Below, one piece after another: positions 32,554 to 41,347 of a DNA stretch of 64,000 nt (its first letter is position 1; each line of letters opens with the position of its first letter). The DNA is taken from positions 27,690-91,689 of the forward strand of contig DATGKF010000116.1 in the NCBI GenBank assembly GCA_035294785.1, read 5' to 3'. A model generated the notes under the pieces. It had not been told where the DNA came from, did not search any database, and was given only the letters and a program-made list of their open reading frames with translations. The stretch is from Poindextera sp035294785 (GTDB lineage: Bacteria > Pseudomonadota > Alphaproteobacteria > Caulobacterales > Caulobacteraceae). A program made the translations under genes and the position numbers.

Positions 32554-33814
32554 CCTGCACGGGCGAGCGCATGTCGATTGCGGGCCGGCTCGCCAGCGGC
32601 CGGTAGGGCAGGCCGACCTTGTCCGCCTGCAGGCCGAACGCCGCGACGTTTGCGGCGACCGGCCTGACAAAGAACGACCCTTTGCCCGACTCGTCCGCCC
32701 CAGCGCCGCTCTCGTTCGCGAACCCGATGATGGCGCCCCAATCGGGGTGCCTCGCCAGCCCCGGCGGCGCGATCATGGTCAAGTCGCGGACGGCGATGCT
32801 GGACGGAACCCGGAACGGGATGCCGTTCCCCGAGTCCTGGTTCTCGCCGGAATAGTGGATGATCCAGTTGGCGTCCGATCCCGCCGACTTCTCGCAGACC
32901 AATCCATCAATCACCAGGATGCCCGCGTCCGGAAGGTCGAGGCAGGAGCTCTCGGTTCTGCCGTCGCCGATGAAGCGCGAATTCCTGACAAAGGTGCTGG
33001 CCGAGCGGCTCTTCATCAGGTGGCCAATGCTGCAGCGCGTCGACAATACGTCTTCGACCGTGAGCGTGTCTCCATCGCTGAAGTAGACGTTGTGGACCCT
33101 GCCCGAGCCGTTGCCGTTGTCGTGAATGTAGCAGCGCCTCAGCGTCAGGGACTGACCCCTCGAGCCGCCCATGACGCCGTTGTCGCAACCGCTTATCTCG
33201 CAGTCCTCGAACAGCACCTGGCTCTTCATCGGCAGGCCCTTCGTCGCCTCGCCGAGGCGCACGGCGGCGTAGTTGCCGTAGCCGTCCTTGCGGCGAAAAC
33301 CGCGGAAAATCAGGCGGCGGAAGGTGGCGTCACAGCTGCCGGTCGAGAACAGGCCAGTTTGGTAGTACAGCACGCCATCGCCAAACCCGTCCGTGTCGAG
33401 CACGGGCGCGGGCTTTCCGGGCTCGCCTTCGATGATGACGGGGCCGAGGAGGTTGCCCTCGTATGGCGGCCAACCCACCAGGGAGGGCCACTTGCGCGAG
33501 TGGGATCCGCTGTCGTTGGTGTAGTAGCCGGGCGGCCCAGGGCTCACGATGAGGTGAAAGCCCATGCGCGCGATTTGCTCAGGCGCCGTGTACCCGTTGT
33601 TCCAACGGGGAATCGAGTTCATGAACACCCCGGCCTCGGTCAGGGACCGGAAGCGCTTGCCAGGACCCACTTGCAGCACCTCAAACGCCGGCGATCTCGG
33701 AGCGGGATACGCCTTGCCGGGCCATGTGGCCTGGAGCGCGACCGCCGGCAGCGCCGCCAACGCCGTGCGCCGGGTGACGCGCCCGACCGACGCTGTCGGT
33801 GAATGCGTCTTCAT
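32549..33814 (-). CDS. Exported right-handed beta-helix protein
   Basis: 421 residues. A twin-arginine signal (about residues 12-30, VTRRTALAALPAVALQA) predicts folded export to the periplasm. The rest shows the repeated short strands of a right-handed parallel beta-helix (LFEDCEISGCDNGVMGG, LTLRRCYIHDNGNGSGRVHN, FVRNSRFIGDG), the fold of pectate-lyase-like and C5-epimerase-like enzymes. Likely binds or modifies the polysaccharide in the periplasm; no catalytic residues can be assigned with confidence. The ATG at 33814 follows AAGGCGA. Divergent from a GT4 gene across 77 bp. Confidence 0.72.
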   Translation of the reverse strand: MKTHSPTASVGRVTRRTALAALPAVALQATWPGKAYPAPRSPAFEVLQVGPGKRFRSLTEAGVFMNSIPRWNNGYTAPEQIARMGFHLIVSPGPPGYYTNDSGSHSRKWPSLVGWPPYEGNLLGPVIIEGEPGKPAPVLDTDGFGDGVLYYQTGLFSTGSCDATFRRLIFRGFRRKDGYGNYAAVRLGEATKGLPMKSQVLFEDCEISGCDNGVMGGSRGQSLTLRRCYIHDNGNGSGRVHNVYFSDGDTLTVEDVLSTRCSIGHLMKSRSASTFVRNSRFIGDGRTESSCLDLPDAGILVIDGLVCEKSAGSDANWIIHYSGENQDSGNGIPFRVPSSIAVRDLTMIAPPGLARHPDWGAIIGFANESGAGADESGKGSFFVRPVAANVAAFGLQADKVGLPYRPLASRPAIDMRSPVQA

Positions 33815-33835
33815 CGGGTCGCCTTGCGCCGCCAT

Positions 33836-33851
33836 AGGCCCGTTTCTTGCG
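33836..33851 (+). promoter_or_regulatory. Sigma-54 (-24/-12) promoter candidate upstream of the GT4 gene at 33892
   Basis: AGGCCCG-TTTC-TTGCG with exact 12-bp spacing. Predicted start about 33862, leader about 30 nt carrying AAAGGCGG. Confidence 0.55.
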
Positions 33852-33891
33852 GCGCGGCGGCTTGCAAGTCCCTTAACAGGCAAAGGCGGAC

Positions 33892-35106
33892 ATGAGGGTC
33901 CTGTTCGTTCACTTCGGCGACGGCGACACCGGCGGAAGCGAGGTCTCGCTGCTCGAGACGATGAGCGCTCTCGCCAAGAGAGGGGTCGACGTTCATTTGT
34001 ATTGCAATACCAACTCGATGGAAGAACCGGCTGCTCAACGCGGTATCCGGGTCTATCGAGGAGAGTTTACGCCCTATTTTGACTATTCGTCGCGCGCGTT
34101 CTCCTTGAAGGGGTATTTCGCCGCGGTGACGCGCGCCCGCCGGGTGCTAGCCGAGGCGGCGCCAGACCTCATCCACTGCAACAGTGCTGAACCGGCGCAG
34201 TCGATGCGGCTCGCGTCCTGGCTGCACGGCGCGCCGATGCTCGTCTATCTGCACGGCCGCTACCTGCGGCGGAGCCGCTACGTTCTCGGCCTCCATCTCG
34301 CCGATCGGATCATCGGCGTGACCCGCGCCATGGTTGATCCTCTCCAAGCCGATGGCGTCGAGCCCGCGCGTCTGGGGGTCGTCTACAATGGCTTCGATGC
34401 CGATGCGTTGCTGGCTGGAGACGCTGCCGGGCTGCGGGCCGAGCTCGGGATTCCGCGCGATGCGGTCGTCGGGGCCGTCGTGGGAGGGCTATTTCCCTGG
34501 AAGGGCCACGACGTTCTCATTGCAGGCCTGCGAGAGCTCGGGACCTTGCCGCGGCCGGTGCACATTCTGGTCGTTGGCGAGGGCCGCGTGCGAGCGCAGC
34601 TGGAGACGCTGGCGGGTGGCCTTCCGGTGCACTTCCTCGGCCACCGGTCCGACGTGGGCGCGGTCTTGCGTGACGCAGCGGACTTTCTGGTCGCGCCCTC
34701 ACGGCACGAAGGATTCGGCCGCGCGGTCATCGAGGCGGCCCTCGCCGGCATACCGGCCATCGGGGCCAGGGTGGGCGGAATTCCCGAAGCCATCGAGGAC
34801 GGCGCCACCGGGTTGCTGGTCGCGCCCGAATCTCCGACGGAGATCGCGACTGCGATCGCCAGGCTCGTCTGCGACGAAGCGCTGCGCCGGCGCATGGGAC
34901 GCGCAGCTGAGTCGCGCGCGCGGGAGCGCTTCCTGGTCGATCGGGTCACGGGGGAGATGCAGGCCCAATATAGCGCGTTGCTCGACGCTCCACGGCCGTC
35001 CGTGTTTGACATGCTCCGCCCGACGCGGCTCGCCGCCTATTCGCGGTTGTTGCTCAACCACGGAGAGACGCCAGGCCTCGCACGCCCACCGGCGACGGCG
35101 TCCTAA
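33892..35106 (+). CDS. Family 4 glycosyltransferase
   Basis: 404 residues, GT-B. N-terminus MRVLFVHFGDGDTGGSE has the acceptor-site glycine loop; the donor domain carries VVGGLFPWKGHDVLI and the E-x7-E motif in SRHEGFGRAVIEAALAG. Adds a sugar during repeat-unit assembly; specificity unknown. Preceded by its own ribosome-binding site (AAAGGCGG). Convergent with the PIG-L deacetylase gene (12-bp gap). Confidence 0.9.
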   Translation: MRVLFVHFGDGDTGGSEVSLLETMSALAKRGVDVHLYCNTNSMEEPAAQRGIRVYRGEFTPYFDYSSRAFSLKGYFAAVTRARRVLAEAAPDLIHCNSAEPAQSMRLASWLHGAPMLVYLHGRYLRRSRYVLGLHLADRIIGVTRAMVDPLQADGVEPARLGVVYNGFDADALLAGDAAGLRAELGIPRDAVVGAVVGGLFPWKGHDVLIAGLRELGTLPRPVHILVVGEGRVRAQLETLAGGLPVHFLGHRSDVGAVLRDAADFLVAPSRHEGFGRAVIEAALAGIPAIGARVGGIPEAIEDGATGLLVAPESPTEIATAIARLVCDEALRRRMGRAAESRARERFLVDRVTGEMQAQYSALLDAPRPSVFDMLRPTRLAAYSRLLLNHGETPGLARPPATAS

Positions 35107-35118
35107 TCGGACGCTCCG

Positions 35119-36060
35119 TCATGCGAGCTCTTCGATGAGCGCCAACTCGCGAATGGCGCGCCAGGCCGTCCTCAGCCAGGCTCTCCCGGACACCGGCCAC
35201 GGCAGTTCCTCGAACCCTAGCCGACCGGCGTGGGGCGACGCCGAAAAGTGATACCGGGGCGCTAGGCGGAACAGTTCGCGAGCCGTTTCGAAGTCGCCCA
35301 GCACATGCTGTTGCGTTGCATGGCTCAGCAACATTCGCCGCTTCAGGTCGCGCTCTTCCGCCGTCAGCTCGAGAGTGACCACCGGCCCGGCATCGGGATC
35401 GGGGAGAAAGGCCTGCAGCGCACGCGCCTCGCCCGCGCGATTGTAGACGGGAGCTTCAAGGATCGGCGGCGGCGCCTCTCCTGCTTGCCGGAGCAAGGCG
35501 GCGGCTGCGTGCACGGCGAAGGCGACGGCGTCATGGTCGGGATGCCCGCCCTCGTAGGCGTGGGTGACCACGCTGGTGAAGCCCGATCGCATGGCTTTGG
35601 CGAGATAGCGCGCCAGGGCGACCAGCTCTGACGTTATCTCCTGGTCGATCACGCCGAGGTTTATTTGCGGCTCGATATCGCGTCCCAACAGCGCGAGCGC
35701 CGAGGCGCTTTCCGCCCGTCGGACGCCGGAGAGCTCAAAGCGGCTGGCGAAACCGGCGCTCTCGGCGTAGCGCGGCGAACGGGGCGCGCCGTCACTGACG
35801 CAGATGACGCCGGCGCGTCCGGCGCGGCGCAGCAGGCCAGCTGCGATAATCACTTCGTCGTCGGGATGGGCGACCACCACCAGCACGGCGCCGCCCGTGG
35901 GGTCCGGCGTTTCCTGCGGGCGCGCCGGCCGCGGCGTGGTCTGCAGCGCAGAGCGGCGGCGTCGATCGGCGAGAGCCCGCAGCTCGCGGCGACCCCGCCT
36001 GGCGGCTCTGGCGATCAGCCCCAAGGGGGAATGCTCAGCTTGCACGCGGTCGGCCTCCAA
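35119..36060 (-). CDS. PIG-L (LmbE-like) family deacetylase
   Basis: 313 residues. Zinc motif AHPDDE at about residues 59-64 and HPDHDAV at about 173-179 are the family signature; members remove acetyl groups from N-acetylglucosamine moieties of glycolipids or small molecules. The N-terminal 50 residues are basic and polar and contain no clear signal peptide. In this locus it probably exposes an amino group on a lipid-linked or nucleotide-linked amino sugar for later acylation by a GNAT/FemAB or ATP-grasp protein; that order is inference. Confidence 0.87.
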   Translation of the reverse strand: MEADRVQAEHSPLGLIARAARRGRRELRALADRRRRSALQTTPRPARPQETPDPTGGAVLVVVAHPDDEVIIAAGLLRRAGRAGVICVSDGAPRSPRYAESAGFASRFELSGVRRAESASALALLGRDIEPQINLGVIDQEITSELVALARYLAKAMRSGFTSVVTHAYEGGHPDHDAVAFAVHAAAALLRQAGEAPPPILEAPVYNRAGEARALQAFLPDPDAGPVVTLELTAEERDLKRRMLLSHATQQHVLGDFETARELFRLAPRYHFSASPHAGRLGFEELPWPVSGRAWLRTAWRAIRELALIEELA

Positions 36061-36169
36061 GAGCCCTCATAACGAACATCCACACGGGTCAGCCTGCTCT
36101 GGGGTTTGCTGCGCGCGACTCACGCATAGTCTTTCGCTGAGCACGCCGCCCGCGCGCGAGCGAGTACGT

Positions 36170-36185
36170 CGCAGGTATTGTGCCA
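36170..36185 (-). promoter_or_regulatory. Sigma-54 (-24/-12) promoter candidate upstream of the PIG-L deacetylase
   Basis: Minus strand TGGCACA-ATAC-CTGCG, exact spacing, intact TGGCAC. Predicted start about 36159, leader about 99 nt. A TTGCC-N4-GGCAA palindrome lies upstream at about 36219-36232. Confidence 0.6.
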
Positions 36186-36336
36186 GACGAGGCGCGGTTC
36201 ACGTGACAGTTGAGCTCGGTTGCCGACCGGCAAAACCCGTTGGCAGGGTCTGCGCGAAACAGCGGCGGGAACGGCTTGCTTTGTGCATGCGAAATACAAC
36301 GCGGTCATTCTTGGCCGCTTGTCAGGCGGTGAGCGG

Positions 36337-38142
36337 GTGACCACGCTTCATTCTCCAAGAGCAAGGGTGCTCCGCTCGGGGTCGATCCTCGGCGGCTGGT
36401 TTCCAGTGCGGCGCGCGGCTCCGCTCGTGGAGGCGACCAACTCCGCGCGTTCGGGTTGGAGCTACCCCGCAGCCTTGCTGATCGGCATCCTGGTGACAGG
36501 GGTCTACCTGCTGCTCCTTCTCCCCAACGTCTACCTCTTCCGCGAGAACGACTCGACGGTGTACCTCGAGGCTGCCCGCAGTCTCCTGGCCGGACACGGC
36601 CTCCTCATCAGCAGCCGGGCCGACGCGCTGGTTCCCGTCACCCAGTCGATGTCGCTGTGGCCCCCTGGGTTGCCTTGGGCGATGGCGGGCGCCGCCCGGC
36701 TCCTTCACCTTGATCCCGCATGGATCGGACCGGCGATCGCATGGTGTTGCTGGGCCTTGACGCCAGCATCGCTGCTCTTCGCACTCCGCCGGGTCGTGCC
36801 CGATGTGGCCGCCTTGGCGGTCGGCTGCCTCGCGGCGCTGGCGCCCGGCGCTTTCGACTACGCATGGCAACCCATGACCGATGGGCCCTTCCTGTTGATC
36901 AGCGTCCTGTCATTGGGCGCGCTTTCCCGCGCGCTCGGTCGTCCGGGCTCATACGCCGCCTTGATTGCCTCGGCGCTGCTCGCCGGGGCGGCTTACGCCT
37001 TGCGCAACGCCGCACTCGGACTTGGCATGGCCGCGGCGGTGACCTTCGCCGCGCTCGTCGTCTTGCGCATGCTGCCGCTGCGCGTGGCGGCGTTGCGGGC
37101 GTCCGTCTGGGCGGGCGCAGCCGGACTGGCGGCCTCACCGGTGCTGCTGCACAACCTTTGGGTATTCGGTCAGCTGCAGCCCTACCACCTGCCGCCGTCG
37201 CATCTCGGGCTCTTGTCGAACGCCCGCTATTTCTACGCCGCCCTGGTCAACGACGTCGCCGCCGTCCACGGTTTGGGCCCCTTCCTGGTCTGGCGTGGGG
37301 CATTTCTTGGGGTCGCGGCGGTCTTGCCCATCGCGGGGCTGTTCCTTTTTCGCAAGCGTGCTTGGGCCGCCTGGCGCGACCTGTCGGATGAGGCCAAGAC
37401 CACCGTCCTGCTGTTCGGCGCCTACCTGGTCTCAGGCGCCGCTTTGGTGATCGAGGCAAGGTCGCGATACGAGATGGGCGACCTGATCGGCGTGCGATAT
37501 GTCTGGCAGTCCGACTGGCCGCTCCTGGCGGTGGGCGCGATCCTGCTGACATCCATCCTCGCCGCCCGGCGCCGCAAGGTGCTGGCCGCCAGCGCGCTCG
37601 TGCTGGTCCTGGGCGGCTTCCGTCTGATCTACGCCAATGAAGAGATCCGCATGGATCGCCAGGAGCACGCCATTGCAGCGGCGGGGGCCAGTCCTGCTGC
37701 TGTGTCGGTGATCCGCTCCCCCGAGCGCCTCGAATTCCTCATGGAAAGCGCGGCCGTCGACGACCGGCCCCTGTTGGCCGCGCTGCGGCGGCTGCCGGCC
37801 GACACGATCCTGGTGTCGAACAGCCCAGGCGTTCTGCGCACCGAGACCGGCCGCGCGGTCCACGGCGTCAGCGCCAGCGCGGGCTGCGATCCGGCGGTAT
37901 GGGTCAGGCCGTTGTGGAACGCGTCCGGCGCAAAGGCCGTGCTGGTGATCTTCGCCACCCGCCACTTGCTCGACTCGGGGTGCTGGGCGTCTCTGCAGCG
38001 CCTTCCCGGCGTGCACCCGTTGGGTCTCACGCGGTCCTATGTGACCGACTTCGAGCTCAACGATCGCGATGTACGCGGATCCATGGCGACGGCAGCCGCG
38101 CAACCAACCGCGCGAGACGCCGGGCATCCTGGCGCGATCTGA
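36337..38142 (+). CDS. ArnT/GT39-like GT-C membrane glycosyltransferase
   Basis: About 601 residues from the GTG at 36337 (an in-frame ATG at 36220 adds an unconserved stretch). Ten or more membrane segments; the first periplasmic loop contains RENDSTVYLEAARSLL and SLWPPGLPWA, the acidic catalytic loop and PPG-type motif of ArnT-like transferases that use polyprenyl-phosphate sugars. A soluble C-terminal part follows residue about 430. It would add a sugar in the periplasm from a lipid-phosphate donor, plausibly the one made by the HAD-UbiA enzyme at 4902. The start is uncertain. Confidence 0.75.
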   Translation: MTTLHSPRARVLRSGSILGGWFPVRRAAPLVEATNSARSGWSYPAALLIGILVTGVYLLLLLPNVYLFRENDSTVYLEAARSLLAGHGLLISSRADALVPVTQSMSLWPPGLPWAMAGAARLLHLDPAWIGPAIAWCCWALTPASLLFALRRVVPDVAALAVGCLAALAPGAFDYAWQPMTDGPFLLISVLSLGALSRALGRPGSYAALIASALLAGAAYALRNAALGLGMAAAVTFAALVVLRMLPLRVAALRASVWAGAAGLAASPVLLHNLWVFGQLQPYHLPPSHLGLLSNARYFYAALVNDVAAVHGLGPFLVWRGAFLGVAAVLPIAGLFLFRKRAWAAWRDLSDEAKTTVLLFGAYLVSGAALVIEARSRYEMGDLIGVRYVWQSDWPLLAVGAILLTSILAARRRKVLAASALVLVLGGFRLIYANEEIRMDRQEHAIAAAGASPAAVSVIRSPERLEFLMESAAVDDRPLLAALRRLPADTILVSNSPGVLRTETGRAVHGVSASAGCDPAVWVRPLWNASGAKAVLVIFATRHLLDSGCWASLQRLPGVHPLGLTRSYVTDFELNDRDVRGSMATAAAQPTARDAGHPGAI

Positions 38143-38153
38143 GCGCCGACAGC

Positions 38154-39152
38154 CTAAACGCCGGCGCGCTCGAGCGCAGCGCGCAGCATGGCGGCGATTC
38201 CCGCGACCGACTCGGATCTGTGGCGGCTGCTCAGGCGCTGCACCAGCCTCACGAACCAGAAGCGGACCGCCTGACGCGCCGCCCGTTCGAGCAGGCCCTC
38301 GTCGTTCTCCGCCAGCCTGTAGCGAGAGAGCAGCTCAGGTCCGACCCAGGGCGCGTAGGAACCCAGCACGGCGAAGTCCCAGGCGGGATCGCCGGGCCCA
38401 ACGTCGCCGAAGTCGATCACCCCCACGCGCCCCGCGCCGTCGACCAGCATGTGCTGCGGCAAGAGATCGCTGTGCACCGTCTTGGTCGGGGAGGGCTCAG
38501 GTGCGCCGAAAGCATCGAAGAAGCGCCGCGCCGACGCCAGCAACGGCGAGGGGATGCGCGCCTGAAGGAAGTCGTACACCTGGGCGAATTCGCAATCGGA
38601 AAACTGCGCCTGGCGTCTCAAGGCCAACGCGGCTCGGTTCGCCGGGGCAGGTTGGGCGTGCAGGAGATTCAGGAAGTCGCCGATCTGTGCGACGATCGCC
38701 TCCTGACTGCGGCGTTCCAGACGACGAAAGAGAGCCGGTTGCAACTCGCGCCCGCCGACCATCGGGTAGCCAGCAAGGGCGCCGGAGGGCTCGGTGAATC
38801 GATAGTCCGGTACGCGGACGCCGGCGCCTCTCTCGATCGACTTCAGCAGCCGGATCTCGTCCAGCAGGTCCCCGCCGCGCCCGGGTCGCGGAAAGCGGAA
38901 GACGTAGCGACCATCCAGAACGATGACGACGTTCTCCGCGCCGGTATCGACCAGGCGCGCGCGCCGAAACGGCAGGTCGGGGAACGCCGCCCGAACCTGG
39001 TCGGCGCGCCGGCGGAGTTCCTCCCGCGCCCCTTGGGACCGACCGCGGCCGTGGCTGACCGCCCGCACGATGTCGAATGCGGCCTGCGGCAGCAAGCGCT
39101 TGACCGCGACCATGGCCGCTGGCCGACCGGCGCTGGCGCCCGCGGTCAGCAT
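38154..39152 (-). CDS. Aminoglycoside phosphotransferase (APH)-fold kinase
   Basis: 332 residues. The kinase-like fold is shown by the nucleotide-anchor region NVVIVLDGRYVFRFPR, the Brenner motif VHSDLLPQHML (H-x-D-x4-N variant, with the Asn position occupied by His) and the metal-binding DFGD. It is the last gene of an operon behind wzt, overlapping it by 7 bp. Members phosphorylate small molecules, including sugars and antibiotics; a role phosphorylating a sugar or lipid acceptor for this polysaccharide is more likely than drug resistance, but is inference. Confidence 0.78.
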   Translation of the reverse strand: MLTAGASAGRPAAMVAVKRLLPQAAFDIVRAVSHGRGRSQGAREELRRRADQVRAAFPDLPFRRARLVDTGAENVVIVLDGRYVFRFPRPGRGGDLLDEIRLLKSIERGAGVRVPDYRFTEPSGALAGYPMVGGRELQPALFRRLERRSQEAIVAQIGDFLNLLHAQPAPANRAALALRRQAQFSDCEFAQVYDFLQARIPSPLLASARRFFDAFGAPEPSPTKTVHSDLLPQHMLVDGAGRVGVIDFGDVGPGDPAWDFAVLGSYAPWVGPELLSRYRLAENDEGLLERAARQAVRFWFVRLVQRLSSRHRSESVAGIAAMLRAALERAGV

Positions 39153-40411
39153 GCCTCGTGGGTCGCGATGCGCTCGAGCGCAGGTTCAAACTGGCGCCAG
39201 TCGGACGCAGCGACGCAGACGCCCGGGTTTGCACCGGCGCCCCAGCCGTCGCCGAATGCGTCGCCGTTCCGGACCGAGAAGTTCAGTTGGCTGTCGACCG
39301 TTTCATGTTCGGTCGACCGGCGCGTGAGCGCAACGCTGAGCCGGTAGTCGCCGGGCGCGAGCGGAAGCGCCGGGACCCGGCAGCTGAACTGGCAGCGGCC
39401 GTGCAGGCGACGAATAGCCTTGTCGTTGCGCGGGGATCGCAGAACCAGCACCCGCTGGCCCTTTTCGGTGTCGATCCTGACCACGAGAATCGGGGAGTCG
39501 AACGGGTCGTCCGCCTCGATGGTCAACCGGACATTCAGCTCGCCGCCGAGCGGGATGACTCGGGTCGATTGGCCGGCGTCGTCGACCAGGTCGATCTCAC
39601 GGAAGTAGCGGTAATCGTGGCCGAGATCGATCGGGCCGTCCGTTGCGGCGGCGGGCCCCCCCACCATACGGTAGTAAGCGCCGAGCGCCTGCTTCAGGGG
39701 CGCCTGGAGCACCATCCGTCCAGCATCGAACACGAAGCCGGTCCGGCAGAGGGCCTCCAGGGCCGCGGCGTCGTGGCTGACGAAGAGCACGGTGCGCCCG
39801 CTGCCGGCGACCTGTTCCATCTTGCCGAGCGACTTCTTCTGGAAGTCGGCGTCGCCCACGGAGAGAACTTCATCGACGAGCAGGATGTCGGCGTCCAGGT
39901 GCGCCGCGACGGCGAAGGCCAGCCGCACGTACATACCGCTCGAGTAGCGCTTCACCGGCGTGTCGAGGAACCGCTCGACGCCGGCGAAGTCGACGATCTC
40001 ATCGAATCTGCGTGCGATCTCCCGCCGGCGCATGCCGAGTATGGCCCCGTTGAGAAAGATGTTCTCGCGACCGGTGAGTTCTGGCTGAAAGCCGGTGCCG
40101 ACCTCGATGAGACTCGCCACCCGCCCCGCAACGCGGATTTCGCCTGCGGTCGGCTCGGTGATCCGGCTGAGGACTTTCAGCAGAGTGCTCTTGCCCGCGC
40201 CATTGCGGCCGAGCAGCGCGACGATATCGCCGCGATGAATGTCGAAGCTCACATCCTGCAACGCGTGCAGCATTTCGAACTTCGGCGCCCTGAGCGGACG
40301 CCGGATGCGGTGGAGCAGCGCCTCGGCGGCGGTTGAGTGTTCGAGCCGCTGCTCGATGCGGTACGTCTTGGTGACGCCGCGCGCGGCGATAGCGACGTCT
40401 TCAGATGACAT
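39146..40411 (-). CDS. wzt: ABC transporter ATP-binding protein, Wzt type with C-terminal glycan-binding domain
   Basis: 421 residues. The nucleotide-binding domain has Walker A GRNGAGKST, signature YSSGMYVRLAFA, Walker B ILLVDEVLSVGD and the switch histidine in FVSHDAAA. An additional beta-sandwich domain of about 160 residues (from about 265; GHDYRYFREIDLVDD) matches Wzt proteins that recognise the modified chain end of O-antigen. The ATG at 40411 overlaps the permease stop by 11 bp. Together with Wzm it exports polyprenyl-linked polysaccharide to the periplasm. Binding domain presence implies a terminated glycan as substrate. Confidence 0.9.
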   Translation of the reverse strand: MSSEDVAIAARGVTKTYRIEQRLEHSTAAEALLHRIRRPLRAPKFEMLHALQDVSFDIHRGDIVALLGRNGAGKSTLLKVLSRITEPTAGEIRVAGRVASLIEVGTGFQPELTGRENIFLNGAILGMRRREIARRFDEIVDFAGVERFLDTPVKRYSSGMYVRLAFAVAAHLDADILLVDEVLSVGDADFQKKSLGKMEQVAGSGRTVLFVSHDAAALEALCRTGFVFDAGRMVLQAPLKQALGAYYRMVGGPAAATDGPIDLGHDYRYFREIDLVDDAGQSTRVIPLGGELNVRLTIEADDPFDSPILVVRIDTEKGQRVLVLRSPRNDKAIRRLHGRCQFSCRVPALPLAPGDYRLSVALTRRSTEHETVDSQLNFSVRNGDAFGDGWGAGANPGVCVAASDWRQFEPALERIATHEAC

Positions 40412-41273
40412 CGGCGAACTCCCGCTCGACGCTTCGGAAGGTAAAGAGGCCGATGAGCATGGCCACGAGCGAAACGAGGAACGCATAGGCCAGGTACTTG
40501 AAGTGCGGCTCGCCACCGACGAACGACCACCGCAGCATGTCGATCGGCGCCGCGGCAGGGTTCAAGAGCAGGAAGGCGTCTCGGTACTTCGCCGGCACCA
40601 CCGCCGCGGCATACCCCACCGGGCTGGCGTACATCAGCAGCTGCATTCCAAACGGAACGATGTGCTGGATGTCGCGAAAGCGCACGGCGAGGCTTGCCGC
40701 GACCAACCCGACGCCGACGGCGAGGCACAGGATCGTCAGGATGCAGACCGGAGCCACGAGCAGGCCCCAGGTCGGCGGGACCCGGTAGACCACCATCAGG
40801 ATCAGCATCACCGACAGGCTCACGCCGAAGTCCAACAACACGGAGGGGATCACCCCGAGCGGCACCAGGAGCCGAGGGAAGAACACGCGCCGAATGAGAT
40901 TCGAATTGGCCACGAGCGACATGCTCATTCGGGAGATCGACCCGAACAGCAGCGTCCAGCCAAGCAGGCCGGAGTAGGTGACCAGAAAGTAGGGAACCCC
41001 ATGGCTCGGGATCTTGGCGATGATCCCGAACACGACCGCGAAAACGGACGCCCCCAAAAGGGGTTGCAGGACGACCCAGGCGACGCCAAGCGCCGTTTGC
41101 CGATAGCGCAGGCGGATGTCGCGGTCCGCGAAGGCCCAAAGCAGATCCCGGAACTGCCAGAGCAGTCGCAGGTCAAGGGGCGCGAGGCCTCTTTTGGGCC
41201 TGATGACGACGACGTCTAGCGGATGACTGTCAAACGTGGCCACGATCGTCTCCGCCTCGCACGAGGCGCCCAT
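40401..41273 (-). CDS. wzm: ABC transporter permease, Wzm type
   Basis: 290 residues with six membrane segments in the ABC-2 polysaccharide-export arrangement: a cytosolic amphipathic N-terminus (LLWQFRDLLWAFADRDIRLRYRQT) precedes the first helix, and PSHGVPYFLVTYSGL leads into the second. Forms the membrane channel of the exporter with the ATPase encoded immediately downstream. It is separated from the upstream GT4 gene by 74 bp but follows it on the same strand, so it is probably part of the long leftward operon from 43938. Confidence 0.92.
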   Translation of the reverse strand: MGASCEAETIVATFDSHPLDVVVIRPKRGLAPLDLRLLWQFRDLLWAFADRDIRLRYRQTALGVAWVVLQPLLGASVFAVVFGIIAKIPSHGVPYFLVTYSGLLGWTLLFGSISRMSMSLVANSNLIRRVFFPRLLVPLGVIPSVLLDFGVSLSVMLILMVVYRVPPTWGLLVAPVCILTILCLAVGVGLVAASLAVRFRDIQHIVPFGMQLLMYASPVGYAAAVVPAKYRDAFLLLNPAAAPIDMLRWSFVGGEPHFKYLAYAFLVSLVAMLIGLFTFRSVEREFADVI

Positions 41274-41347
41274 GCTTCGCCGCCTCCCAACCCCGTCTGG
41301 ATCGGACCGGGACGGTCAGCGCCGCTGAGCGACCCAGCGGTCTTCAT

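Noticed and set aside
36220..36336. Longer N-terminus of the ArnT-like protein from the ATG at 36220
   Set aside because: The extra 39 residues are polar, unconserved and precede the first membrane helix; the GTG at 36337 is a more normal start, though not proven.
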